Origin: Firmicutes bacterium UBA1739
GTDB lineage: Bacteria; Bacillota; Clostridia; Peptostreptococcales; Anaerovoracaceae
Assembly: GCA_002315385.1 (NCBI GenBank)
Contig: DCHZ01000040.1
Coordinates: forward strand, 1-64,000
DNA: 64,000 nucleotides
Direction: 5' to 3'
Below the pieces are notes generated by a model. It had not been told where the DNA came from, made no database searches, and worked only from the letters and a program-made list of their open reading frames with translations. The position numbers and the translations under genes were made by a program. Every line of letters begins with the position of its first letter. Position 1 is the stretch's first letter. Below are positions 1-8,054 of this stretch, piece after piece.

Positions 1-507
1 TTTAAATGATACTACTCCAGCAGATGGCAAATGGGTTTATCTATGAGTTTCCGTCCCCTTACGGGGTGTTAGTTTCTAAATTCGCACTATTTCCCCGATT
101 ATCTTTGCGTTCTTCTCTGTTTCCGTCCCCTTACGGGGTGTTAGTTTCTAAATAAGAAGAAGCTCCGCGACAACGATCGCAGGTAGATGGTTTCCGTCCC
201 CTTACGGGGTGTTAGTTTCTAAATAGCACCGACGCGGCGGTATTAATTCATGCAGCTGAGGGTTTCCGTCCCCTTACGGGGTGTTAGTTTCTAAATTCTG
301 AGGAAGCTGCGGTAACTGAGGAAGCTGAGGAAGTTTCCGTCCCCTTACGGGGTGTTAGTTTCTAAATCACAATCTGATGCGTACCGTAAAAGGCTGGAAT
401 GTTTCCGTCCCCTTACGGGGTGTTAGTTTCTAAATGTCATCGTCAAACACCCGAGGGTAGCTCAGGGTTTTGGTTTCCGTCCCCTTACGGGGTGTTAGTT
501 TCTAAAT
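1..507 (-). CRISPR. Type III-A CRISPR array (7 full repeats, runs off the left edge)
   Basis: Seven identical 35-bp repeats start at 47, 119, 190, 262, 333, 401 and 473. On the plus strand each begins GTTTCCGTCCCC and ends GTTAGTTTCTAAAT, with a CCCC/GGGG hairpin in the middle. Spacers are 33 to 37 bp (82-118, 154-189, 225-261, 297-332, 368-400, 436-472). Bases 1-7 (tttaaat) match the last seven bases of the repeat with one mismatch, so an eighth, possibly diverged repeat probably lies across the window edge, with spacer 8-46. Read on the minus strand the repeat ends ACGGAAAC, the 8-nt form of crRNA 5' tag used by type III systems. Transcription is therefore leftward, the same way as the upstream csm operon, and the newest spacer should be the one beside csm5. 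Confidence 0.97.
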
Positions 508-635
508 CCTCTGTCGTTTATGTAAGTGTTTCCAACGCTTTAAAACCGCATTTGCGGCTTAAAACGTTTTTTCTCAATGAAAATATCGTAATTCCATTAT
601 TGATGTAATAAAAACGCTGAAATTTCAACATCGGC
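508..635 (-). promoter_or_regulatory. Probable CRISPR leader / csm5-array spacer region
   Basis: This 128-bp AT-rich stretch lies between the csm5 stop and the last repeat and has no gene. On the minus strand it is the only place for a leader. It holds the inverted repeat ccgca-tt-tgcgg near 556-567, flanked by imperfectly complementary aacg/cgtt arms. On the minus strand the hairpin is followed by TTTT, so it may be a weak terminator of the csm operon or a leader structure. I see no convincing -35/-10 pair. The leader role is inferred from position and repeat orientation only. Confidence 0.5.
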
Positions 636-1751
636 TCAAATCTCCTCAAATTCAATTCTGCATGGTCCGAACTGATATAACTTATTATCATATAATGTAC
701 ATTTTACAACATGCGGCGATACACCTGTTTTTTTATCGTTAAAATGCTTGTGTTTCATTCTTACTTTGTAGTCTAGATTAGCTTCAATTATTTTCGATGT
801 TAATTCTACTCTGTCTTTTTGATTTTCCAGAAGCGAACCGGTGGATGTTTTAGTATGATAACCGCTGCCGCCGCCTAAATAAATAACTTGTCCGCTGTAC
901 TGTTCTCCGACATCAAATTTACTTAAAAACTCACGGTTATAGTTTTCAAGAAATGAACCTATAGCAGCTTCAATATATTCCCTGTTTATTATATTCCTTA
1001 CTACAGCAGTATCAATTGTCATTTCGGTTTGAATTACAGTGCCCGGTTTTATGCATTCTCTCAATACAGGCATTCTTTTTCTGCTGTTTTGGGTATTAAC
1101 GTCAATTTTTCTGCATATTATAAGATCATCAAATGAAAGTGGCAAACTGTCGGAAAAACGAATTCCACTCATGATATCATTTACGTTATTATTCTCTTTT
1201 GTCTCAGGAAGGTTTCTTTTATTGAAACAATTCTGTTCCAGCATTCTCTCCTCTCTTTTTACTCTTTTCCTGTCTTTAAGTGTCAGACCTTTTCGAATAC
1301 CCGAAACTGCTTCGCTCTCGTTTTCAGAAGAGATAAATGAGGACAATAGAATATTTCTGACAGCACCTTTAATTGTACTCCCCGGCAGATATGGCAGGCC
1401 ATGCCCGTCCTTCACAAAAGTATAGATTTCGTTATCTTTATTATCGATATTTACTTTATTTAAACTCAGCGAATATTTGCATATCAGATCTTTATCTTTC
1501 GGATATATGTTATTTCTGACCGCCCATTCAAACATCAGAGTTTTTTTGTCTGACAGCAGGAACGATTCAAAAGACTCAAGAAGATTTCTTTTCTTCAAAT
1601 ATTTCATCAGTTTCAATTCGTCAGGAATAACGGCTACATCATTCTCTTTATCCAATATCCATTCTTTTTTTCCTATTGTATGAGATGTACCTACAAATAC
1701 CGGTGCAAGTGCTGTTAATGTCACTTTGTATCTTTTAAGAAATTCTTTCAT
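636..1751 (-). CDS. csm5: Type III-A CRISPR RAMP protein Csm5
   Basis: A 371-aa RAMP-superfamily protein, last gene of the csm operon. It begins with a ferredoxin-like beta strand followed by APVFVGTS, and has the RAMP-type glycine-rich loop LPYLPGSTIKGAVRN near residue 118, the usual Csm5 arrangement. In the Csm effector Csm5 caps the complex at the 3' end of the crRNA and takes part in crRNA maturation. The start codon overlaps the csm4 stop by 4 bp (ATGA), so the two are translationally coupled. Length fits the family (about 340-400 aa). Distinguishing Csm5 from other RAMPs rests mainly on operon position and length. Confidence 0.88.
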   Translation of the reverse strand: MKEFLKRYKVTLTALAPVFVGTSHTIGKKEWILDKENDVAVIPDELKLMKYLKKRNLLESFESFLLSDKKTLMFEWAVRNNIYPKDKDLICKYSLSLNKVNIDNKDNEIYTFVKDGHGLPYLPGSTIKGAVRNILLSSFISSENESEAVSGIRKGLTLKDRKRVKREERMLEQNCFNKRNLPETKENNNVNDIMSGIRFSDSLPLSFDDLIICRKIDVNTQNSRKRMPVLRECIKPGTVIQTEMTIDTAVVRNIINREYIEAAIGSFLENYNREFLSKFDVGEQYSGQVIYLGGGSGYHTKTSTGSLLENQKDRVELTSKIIEANLDYKVRMKHKHFNDKKTGVSPHVVKCTLYDNKLYQFGPCRIEFEEI

Positions 1752-2692
1752 ATTTCAGGCACCTCCACAAAAACCGGAAAAGCATATCTGTAAACCGGAT
1801 GCTTTCCGCCAGCTGAAACATCCTTAATAGTACCTTCAAATCTTTTTTCAAAAACAGAGCCCGATTTAAAGAAATACACATCTTTCTTTTTCAAAAATAT
1901 CTCTGAATAATCGGGAGAACTGACAAATCCGCTTCTCCTGATAAGCAGAAATCTGCTGTTGTCACAGATATTATCAATTTCTTCATCAGCACACATTGAC
2001 ACAGACAGGCTCATATATTTTCTTTCGGATTTCTCAGGTTCATCTGCCCCACACTTTAACGAATCAGCAAAGCTTTCACTGATGTCTGCATTGTGAAGCA
2101 CAAACTTCCCAAGACCCGAATTCCGCTTTCCTCCCAAACCGGAATACTGGAGATTAATAAGAAGCTCCTCTATCAGGTACAACACTTCATCATTATCATA
2201 TGCAATAATAACATACAGCCCGCAATTTGAGGCAAAACGAAAAGCACCTACCGTGTAGGGCTCGGCATCCCTGTTTTCCATAATCGAAACCATTGTTCTC
2301 ACTTCATGTATTCCGATACAGCTTAACTTTTCAGACTCAGCCTCAATATTAAGCTTTCCTTTCAAATACAGCTCAACTTTATCCGAAGGTATATACTCCA
2401 TCTTTTTTACCTTTTTCCTGATTTCAGAGCCATAATCTTCTTCACGGATGACAGGCAGCATAGGCTTGGGAACGTAATATGTGTTTTCATAATAAGGAAA
2501 TGCATCGCTTATTCTGAGTTCACCTTTATTCACAGCATTTATTAATTCGTCAAGACTTCCGTTCATTACGGCCTCATGACAGAGTGCGGAAAAAAGTGTA
2601 TCTGCATTTACGGTTATTTCTGAGTCATCAAGGTGATTCTTTCCGAAATGAACCGCTGTCGTGAACTGAAATTTATATCCGGTATAATTCAT
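1748..2692 (-). CDS. csm4: Type III-A CRISPR RAMP protein Csm4
   Basis: A 314-aa RAMP protein of the Csm4/Cas5 group. The N-terminus reads YKFQFTTAVHFGKNHLDDSE, and a glycine-rich loop GLGGKRNSGLGKF lies near residue 187, the motif that in Csm4 sits in the crRNA 5' tag-binding fold. Csm4 contacts Cas10 and holds the 5' handle of the crRNA. It lies between csm3 (1 bp gap) and csm5 (4 bp overlap). Sequence and gene order agree, so the assignment is secure at family level. Confidence 0.9.
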   Translation of the reverse strand: MNYTGYKFQFTTAVHFGKNHLDDSEITVNADTLFSALCHEAVMNGSLDELINAVNKGELRISDAFPYYENTYYVPKPMLPVIREEDYGSEIRKKVKKMEYIPSDKVELYLKGKLNIEAESEKLSCIGIHEVRTMVSIMENRDAEPYTVGAFRFASNCGLYVIIAYDNDEVLYLIEELLINLQYSGLGGKRNSGLGKFVLHNADISESFADSLKCGADEPEKSERKYMSLSVSMCADEEIDNICDNSRFLLIRRSGFVSSPDYSEIFLKKKDVYFFKSGSVFEKRFEGTIKDVSAGGKHPVYRYAFPVFVEVPEI

Positions 2693-2693
2693 A

Positions 2694-3365
2694 TTACTCG
2701 ACTCCTAATAATTTTGCCACTTCATCAATGACAGAACCTTCTGTTTCTCCTATAACACAGTCCACACTGCTTACAGTTATTTCAATTTTTCCGTAACCTC
2801 TGGAACCGCTGCCGCCGATATAATCATAATTCATCAGCTTTATCCCTTCTGCCAGAAGCTTCATGTCTTCCTTTATTTCATCTTCCTTTACCACATTATA
2901 TATTAAATTCAGAGGAAATTCTGCTCCGCGAACAACTCTTTCTATCTGACGAGGATCTGCAATGGAAGTAAGCGGGGATATTCTGTTTTCTTCCTTTATT
3001 TCTGTTTCCTGAATGTTTTTTGAATTTAGCTCTTCCGCGTTGCTCATAATCATATCAGAAAAAATCAATCTGCTCATCAGCGGATATCCATTTTCTCCGG
3101 TTTTACTGCACCCGAAAAGCCTTTTGATTCGTTCATCATCGTCGTCTCTTGTTTTAATAATTTCATTTTCTTTATTCAAAGATTTCGCCAGAAGGCTTCT
3201 CATTTTTCCTTTTAAACTGCTTCCCGGAATATACGGAAGTTTGGAATATGAATCTTTAGCAACGTGAGAGTCAATCGCACCAATCGCAGTGAAACCATCT
3301 GATGCCCCTATATGCATCCCTGTTTTAACTGTTATTTTTCCGGTTATTTCTATCTTGCTGAACAT
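2694..3365 (-). CDS. csm3: Type III-A CRISPR backbone RNase Csm3
   Basis: A 223-aa Csm3, a subunit of the helical backbone that cuts target RNA at 6-nt steps. The catalytic aspartate known at residue 32/33 in characterised Csm3 proteins is present here as D32 in the segment GAIDSHVAKD, so target-RNA slicing should be intact. Family glycine-rich loops are visible: LPYIPGSSLKGKMR near residue 43 and YIGGSGSRGYGKIEI near residue 182. The start follows a good AGGAGG with 7-8 nt spacing. Length is normal for Csm3 (about 215-220 aa). Confidence 0.95.
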   Translation of the reverse strand: MFSKIEITGKITVKTGMHIGASDGFTAIGAIDSHVAKDSYSKLPYIPGSSLKGKMRSLLAKSLNKENEIIKTRDDDDERIKRLFGCSKTGENGYPLMSRLIFSDMIMSNAEELNSKNIQETEIKEENRISPLTSIADPRQIERVVRGAEFPLNLIYNVVKEDEIKEDMKLLAEGIKLMNYDYIGGSGSRGYGKIEITVSSVDCVIGETEGSVIDEVAKLLGVE

Positions 3366-3369
3366 TGTG

Positions 3370-3777
3370 CTACCTCCTGTTTTTATCTCTTAATACTACT
3401 TCTGTATAATACTTATGATATGCCACAAGTGATTCCATGTATTTACAGAACAAAAGTGCATAATCCCTGCTCGTTCCTATCTGGTTAATGTATGTAAAAA
3501 TATTTCCTTTCTCTATCAGCTCGTTTACGCTTTCATAACGGGACGCTGCATATGTGAATTTCATTTTCATGTACTGGATATCGCTTTGCAGATCCTCACT
3601 CAGTTCACCGTCAGTATGCCTCAAAAGATTGTTATAGACAGTGGTTGTAAAAGACAGAAGATTTCTGATTTGATTGTTTGTCAAATTGTTTTTTGTATCT
3701 CCATTCCTGCCCTTATGAAGACCTTTTATTGTCTCTTCAGCCTTACCCACGAAATTCTTTTTTGTAAGATTATCCAT
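3370..3777 (-). CDS. csm2: Type III-A CRISPR small subunit Csm2
   Basis: A 135-aa, mostly helical, charged protein between cas10 and csm3, where Csm2 is expected. Csm2 forms the inner filament of the effector and helps hold the target RNA. The segment LTNNQIRNLLSFTTTVYN near residue 32 resembles the conserved helical core of the family (QIRKLL pattern). The start overlaps the cas10 end by 8 bp and is preceded by AAGGAG within the cas10 coding sequence. Small-subunit sequences diverge strongly, so the call leans on context plus the QIRxLL core. Confidence 0.88.
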   Translation of the reverse strand: MDNLTKKNFVGKAEETIKGLHKGRNGDTKNNLTNNQIRNLLSFTTTVYNNLLRHTDGELSEDLQSDIQYMKMKFTYAASRYESVNELIEKGNIFTYINQIGTSRDYALLFCKYMESLVAYHKYYTEVVLRDKNRR

Positions 3778-6118
3778 CGTTTCTCTCCTTATTTCCCCTA
3801 TTCAAATAAACATAGATATATATTGCCGTCAGCAACTGCTTCCTATCCTCGGCTTTGTTTTCTTCTGATGTCCATTCATAAATCTTCTCTGCGAATTCAC
3901 GAAAAGTCCTTTTTTGTTCATCCGAAGCTTTCGCCTCGGGAGAGATTCTCCCCAGAAGATATGCAAGTCTTGGCAAATTGGATTTTTCTTCACATTCTCT
4001 GACATATTCCATAATCTTGTAAATAAATGACATCCCTTTTTCGGGATTCATTGATATATATCGATCAATCAATGACAGCTTTTCTCCTATTACCTTATTC
4101 TTGAAAACATCCCATTTGTAAGTATTTTCACGTCCGTTTGCATCAAAAAGTGTTACGGAATTTTTTCCTTCCTCAGATTTGGAACAGGATTCAAGTTCAC
4201 CGGTTTCTCCGGCTAAAGATTTAACAGGATATTTTTTTGCATAGATACCTATTCCTGCGGAAATCGAAAGAGTCCCCTGTGAATACTTTTCAAATGCATC
4301 TGAAATATCCACCGACGCACCTATAATATCGTTCCATGCCCCAATAATAAACACATCATCCCCGCCCGAATAAACAATTACGGCTTTTCTCTTTTCATTC
4401 TCAATCCCATCCATTCCGAAAACCGGATTCGCAAGTATGTTGTTGATATTGAATTTAAAAAACATATTCATTCTTCTGGAGAAGGATGCACTTCTGGACA
4501 AACCTGCATAACAGCTTTCAAATCCGCTCACAAATGCTTTCCCAAGATTATCTACATCCGCTCTGAGTACTCCGATTCGTTCTATTCCTTGAGACGATTC
4601 CGCAAAATCGTTAAAAGTCTCTCCATTGATATAATCTCCAACCCAAAGCCTTGTAGAAAGATTCAGACCTGTATACATCCTGTTCTTGCTATATGAGCGT
4701 ATATAGTTTTTATCTTTATTCATCCTGACTTTTAGTCTGTCTTCATTGTCTAAAACCATATATCTGTCAAAAGGAAGCTTTATCGATACCTCTTTTTCAG
4801 GTTTTTCAGATAAAACTGTAATAAATGATTCCCTCAGAATCCCTGAAGAAATACTTTTGAATGCAGAGCAGAATTCACATAATTCTTCTTCATCTAAATT
4901 GTCCGTTTTTCCGCAGACTCTGCATTCTCTGCTGTCTGGTTTATTATTCGACAGATTCATTTTCAGAATATCTCTGCCGTTATATCTTTTTACCTTTCTT
5001 TCCGAAACCTTCAAGCTGACATTTTTAAATATTGCTTCAAAAGAACCGTCCTCTTTATTCATCAAATCATTCGCCGAGCATTCCACATATCCGATAGCAA
5101 CATACAACTCAATTCCAAAGTTAGAAATAAACCACTGTTTAAGTTCATCGTCAAAACGATTGATAATGCTTTTTGTTTTTTCTGTGTTTGCTAAGAGAAG
5201 ATAAGCATGTCCCCCGCCAGAATAAATGAGATTTGCTCTTGAAAGTTCAAGTCTTCCTAATAATTCATCAATAATATGCTCCAGACTCATTTCAAGATAG
5301 AATGACTTTGATCTCAGACTTTTCAAAGCTCCGTCCGACACTACCTGAAAAATAAAATTCTGTATACCGGACATATCCATACTTAGCATCAAAAAACTGT
5401 CTTTTCCGTAATACTCTGACCCTCGTTTATACAAGGCTTCTTTATAATTCTCAACCCCGTTCTCTGTCAGATATTCCAGTATACATCCGCCTATGGCTGC
5501 TGTAATTTTCATATGATCGAAAAGCGAAATATCCGTCAGCTGAGTTGTATCAGTAGAAGAAGGCACTCCCGAAAGATTTGCTTCCAAAACTCCCAGCAAA
5601 GAATTAATGTATTTTTCGTTAAGTTCTATCTGATTTATTCCTGCACTGATGTTATTGATTATTCTGCTGTAAGTTTCTTCAGAGTACTCCACCGTATCTT
5701 TTACAGGATAAATTATTCTCCCCTCATCATTTAATCCTTCCATCGGGTAACTAAATCTCTGTTTGTTTCCATTGAGAATATTAAACACTGACTGCAGGGG
5801 TACATAACGGTTATACTTATTACCGCCGGCTTCTCCGTCTGCACTTCTTCTGTCTGCTCCCGCAGCAACATTGTCTGCCCAATATGTAATATATGCCGGG
5901 GAATTCTCCGGAATTTTAGCCCCTTTCAAAAGGTTTGAATGATGATATCTTATCTGATCAAGAATTTCGATATTTGAAATCTCATGTTTTTTAAGATAAT
6001 CGTATCCGCTTTCACTATGATTTCTCCCGTCATTATATCTGTATAATACTTTGCCGATATCATGAAGAAGACCGCCTATTGCCGTTTCAATCTGAATCCT
6101 GTTCAACTGCTCATTCAC
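3770..6118 (-). CDS. cas10: Type III-A Cas10/Csm1 with HD nuclease and GGDD cyclase
   Basis: A 782-aa large subunit of the Csm complex. In order: an N-terminal HD phosphohydrolase with GGLLHDIGKVLYR (H19, D20), the ssDNase centre; a first Palm domain with IYSGGGHAYL near residue 300; a zinc ribbon with two CxxC pairs (CRVCGK and CEFC) near 399-416; and a second Palm domain with the intact cyclase motif VYSGGDDVF near residue 585. GGDD makes cyclic oligoadenylates when target RNA is bound. Both activities look intact. The start overlaps the cas6 stop (ATGA). No CARF-domain effector that would sense the messenger is found in the window. Confidence 0.97.
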   Translation of the reverse strand: MNEQLNRIQIETAIGGLLHDIGKVLYRYNDGRNHSESGYDYLKKHEISNIEILDQIRYHHSNLLKGAKIPENSPAYITYWADNVAAGADRRSADGEAGGNKYNRYVPLQSVFNILNGNKQRFSYPMEGLNDEGRIIYPVKDTVEYSEETYSRIINNISAGINQIELNEKYINSLLGVLEANLSGVPSSTDTTQLTDISLFDHMKITAAIGGCILEYLTENGVENYKEALYKRGSEYYGKDSFLMLSMDMSGIQNFIFQVVSDGALKSLRSKSFYLEMSLEHIIDELLGRLELSRANLIYSGGGHAYLLLANTEKTKSIINRFDDELKQWFISNFGIELYVAIGYVECSANDLMNKEDGSFEAIFKNVSLKVSERKVKRYNGRDILKMNLSNNKPDSRECRVCGKTDNLDEEELCEFCSAFKSISSGILRESFITVLSEKPEKEVSIKLPFDRYMVLDNEDRLKVRMNKDKNYIRSYSKNRMYTGLNLSTRLWVGDYINGETFNDFAESSQGIERIGVLRADVDNLGKAFVSGFESCYAGLSRSASFSRRMNMFFKFNINNILANPVFGMDGIENEKRKAVIVYSGGDDVFIIGAWNDIIGASVDISDAFEKYSQGTLSISAGIGIYAKKYPVKSLAGETGELESCSKSEEGKNSVTLFDANGRENTYKWDVFKNKVIGEKLSLIDRYISMNPEKGMSFIYKIMEYVRECEEKSNLPRLAYLLGRISPEAKASDEQKRTFREFAEKIYEWTSEENKAEDRKQLLTAIYIYVYLNRGNKERNDG

Positions 6119-6861
6119 CTTCTTTCTTTTTGTTTTACATTAATTGCACCCATTCCCATTCCGGTCTTAATACCGACTCCGGAATACTCTCCGTATTTCA
6201 GCAGCATGTTAATCAGATTAACAAACGGTTTTGGTCCGCTTATTCTAATGGTTATACTTCCGATAAATGACGGAATGGCGGTACCTTCGAGATAAAACTT
6301 TGTGCTCCTGAGTTTATACCCTACTATTTCTACATAATCGTTAATATTATCTAAAATATCTTCAGAAAAAATCTCTGTTCTTTCTGATATGCAATCATGT
6401 CTGTTTATCAGGCTTTTGAAAATATGTTCCACGGTTGGAAAAAACTGATATCTGCCTGAAACCTTAAATGCGGCAGGCGTAAGAAAACTGACCGTCACTA
6501 TTCTTGAGCAATCAGTGAAAACAGTATCTTTTATCAGATGTTTGTACGGATAATACTCAGTTCGTTTATCAATTATTTCCAAGGTTGATTTTTTATGTTT
6601 CAAGTACACAGTCTTCATTTTTTCATTAAGAAAAGCATCAAATATTTCATTTTTCGCTTCCTCCGAAGATACAGCAATAATCCAATCAAGCGTATTCTCA
6701 CGCGGTAAAATGTATTGAGAAAACGGGTTAATCGATTTTGAATGTAGTTTTTCCGCATATTCCGGTCTTATTGTTTCCATTAATACCCCATGAAGAAGCG
6801 ACGATATTTCCATTCCGTAGTTTCCGCTGTTTTGTAATGTTAAGATTATTTTTGCTAACAT
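6115..6861 (-). CDS. cas6: CRISPR pre-crRNA endoribonuclease Cas6
   Basis: First gene of the operon, 248 aa. The reading frame extends 18 codons further upstream, but I place the start at 6861 because AAGGGGAG lies a few bases before that ATG and the protein then begins MLAKIILTLQ, the usual first beta strand of Cas6. The C-terminal glycine-rich loop typical of the family is present as GVGIKTGMGMGAINV near residue 230. Cas6 cuts the repeat to leave the 8-nt tag. A catalytic histidine is plausible in SSLLHGVLME near residue 36, but catalytic residues vary in Cas6. Confidence 0.9.
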   Translation of the reverse strand: MLAKIILTLQNSGNYGMEISSLLHGVLMETIRPEYAEKLHSKSINPFSQYILPRENTLDWIIAVSSEEAKNEIFDAFLNEKMKTVYLKHKKSTLEIIDKRTEYYPYKHLIKDTVFTDCSRIVTVSFLTPAAFKVSGRYQFFPTVEHIFKSLINRHDCISERTEIFSEDILDNINDYVEIVGYKLRSTKFYLEGTAIPSFIGSITIRISGPKPFVNLINMLLKYGEYSGVGIKTGMGMGAINVKQKERR

Positions 6862-6949
6862 ATTTCTCCCCTTGCCAATACAATAACCTTCGAAAAATCC
6901 CTTCACTTTTCGCAAAATGTCAGAAAGTACTATTTTAATTGTATTCTAA

Positions 6950-6974
6950 GTAAATGACACATCATGTCATTTAC
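6950..6974. promoter_or_regulatory. Perfect 10-bp palindrome upstream of the cas operon
   Basis: gtaaatgaca and its exact reverse complement tgtcatttac are separated by the 5-nt loop catca. It lies about 90 bp upstream of the cas6 start and 10 bp past the end of the reconstructed MrcB-N-like frame. No T-run follows on either strand, so it is a poor intrinsic terminator. A regulator operator for the csm operon is the better guess, unproven. Confidence 0.5.
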
Positions 6975-6983
6975 GTAAAGTTT

Positions 6984-7521
6984 TTAAAGTATTTTCATCA
7001 TTGTTTTAATCGTTTGTTCGACAACATTATTGTAATTATAAGCTTTATCTCCTTTAACAAACTCCATAGAATTATATGGTGATATCATGGCTTGATATAA
7101 ACTATCAATTGTATTTTCATTTACTCCGGTATTACCATAATCTTCAAGTTTTGCCAAATGACACCGTCGTGCCCATTGCTTCAGTTGCCGCTATTTCAAA
7201 TGTCAGATACAATTCTTTTGTATCCTTATTGAGAAGATAAACTATATAAACACCTTTCTGTGCTGATGACGTTATTCTGGTATCAAATACTGCTACCCAT
7301 GGCACAGCCGTCCAGCGTCCCTTTCCATAGCTACCGACAACATTGTATGGATTGCCAATATCGGCACAATCACACAACAGATTAGGTATTTCCTTCACGA
7401 TAATATCCCTGAATGAGTTTTTCCAGTCATTATTTGTTTTTACAACTTCATACACAGATGCATAATCAGACATCAATCGCTTAAATGCGTTATGAAGTTG
7501 TGTACCGGTACTACTGTTCAT
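6984..7521 (-). pseudogene. Frameshifted MrcB N-terminal-domain (DUF3578-like) gene
   Basis: The intact first part (7144-7521, 125 aa, start after AAGGAG) carries GSYGKGRWTAVPWVAVFD and QKGVYIVYLL, features of the DUF3578/MrcB N-terminal domain that recognises modified DNA in McrBC-type systems. It stops at TGA in a TTTGGCAAAACTTGA context. Shifting one base there opens a further frame of about 55 residues (starting KLEDYGNTGVN) that runs to TAA at 6984 and brings the total to about 180 aa, the size of a whole domain. No GTPase/AAA part follows. It is either a decayed fragment of a restriction gene or a stand-alone domain broken by one frameshift (or read by slippage at AAAA). Confidence 0.6.
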
Positions 7522-7638
7522 TGTTGTAACTCCTTAAACAATACTTTGAATGTCTACCTCTGTTTACAAGTTTTTTTCATCCAACTAAACCATTTTTCTT
7601 AAAAGATAATTGGCGTGGTTTGTTGAGATATTTTTGAA

Positions 7639-7827
7639 TTAAATTACGGGAATAGTAACCGTATTTCCGAACTGCTTATTCTGCTGAGTTTTAGTAGTTC
7701 CTGCGTGGAAACTAAACCAATCGATTTCAGCCTTATCAACAAAACCATATCAGATAAATCCCCGTAACCTTCCCCACTCCGATGGTGTCGTTGCTCGAAT
7801 ACCCTCACTGTTTAATGGTGACTTCTT
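7639..7827 (-). pseudogene. C-terminal remnant of a second cytosine-C5 DNA methyltransferase
   Basis: A 63-codon minus-strand frame reads PLNSEGIRATTPSEWGRLRG and later KQFGNTVTIPVI before TAA at 7639. These are the hallmark C-terminal motifs IX/X region of m5C methyltransferases (TPxEWxRLQGF and QxGNSVTVPVI). There is an in-frame TGA right after RLRGFI, no upstream catalytic domain (no PCQ or ENV motif) and no start codon context. It is clearly a relic and differs from the intact methyltransferase at 9152-10165. It may be what is left of the original partner of the adjacent HpaII-type nuclease. Confidence 0.8.
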
Positions 7828-7885
7828 TCATTAATGGGTAGTTTTTCAAATAAAAAGCAATCGGTTTTGCTTCGGCAAAACTAAA

Positions 7886-8035
7886 TCAATTTTTCAGAAT
7901 TTCAATTGCTGTCCTTGAAAAGCCTTCCTCGGAAAGCAGTATTCCGACTTGCTCAACATAAAGCTCTCTCTTCGATTTCGATGCTTCACTTTTTTTAGAT
8001 ATTCCCATTAATTCATTAAGTATATCAAGTTCCAT
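7886..8035 (-). CDS. Small 49-aa helical protein downstream of the HpaII-type gene
   Basis: A 49-residue ORF with an excellent AGGAGG seven bases before ATG. It begins MELDILNELMGISKKSEASK and continues as a charged amphipathic helix with RELYVEQVGILLSEEGFSRT. Its start lies 20 bp after the nuclease stop, so it is co-transcribed with it. I do not recognise the family. It could be the preserved N-terminal piece of the methyltransferase whose C-terminus survives just downstream, with the catalytic middle deleted, or an independent small protein. The SD quality argues it is still translated. Confidence 0.55.
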   Translation of the reverse strand: MELDILNELMGISKKSEASKSKRELYVEQVGILLSEEGFSRTAIEILKN

Positions 8036-8054
8036 ATGGGTGCCTCCTAAGACT

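Noticed and set aside
399..608. 69-aa ORF across the CRISPR array (repeated FPSPYGVLVSK)
   Set aside because: It is a translation of the repeats and has no ribosome site; opposite to array transcription.
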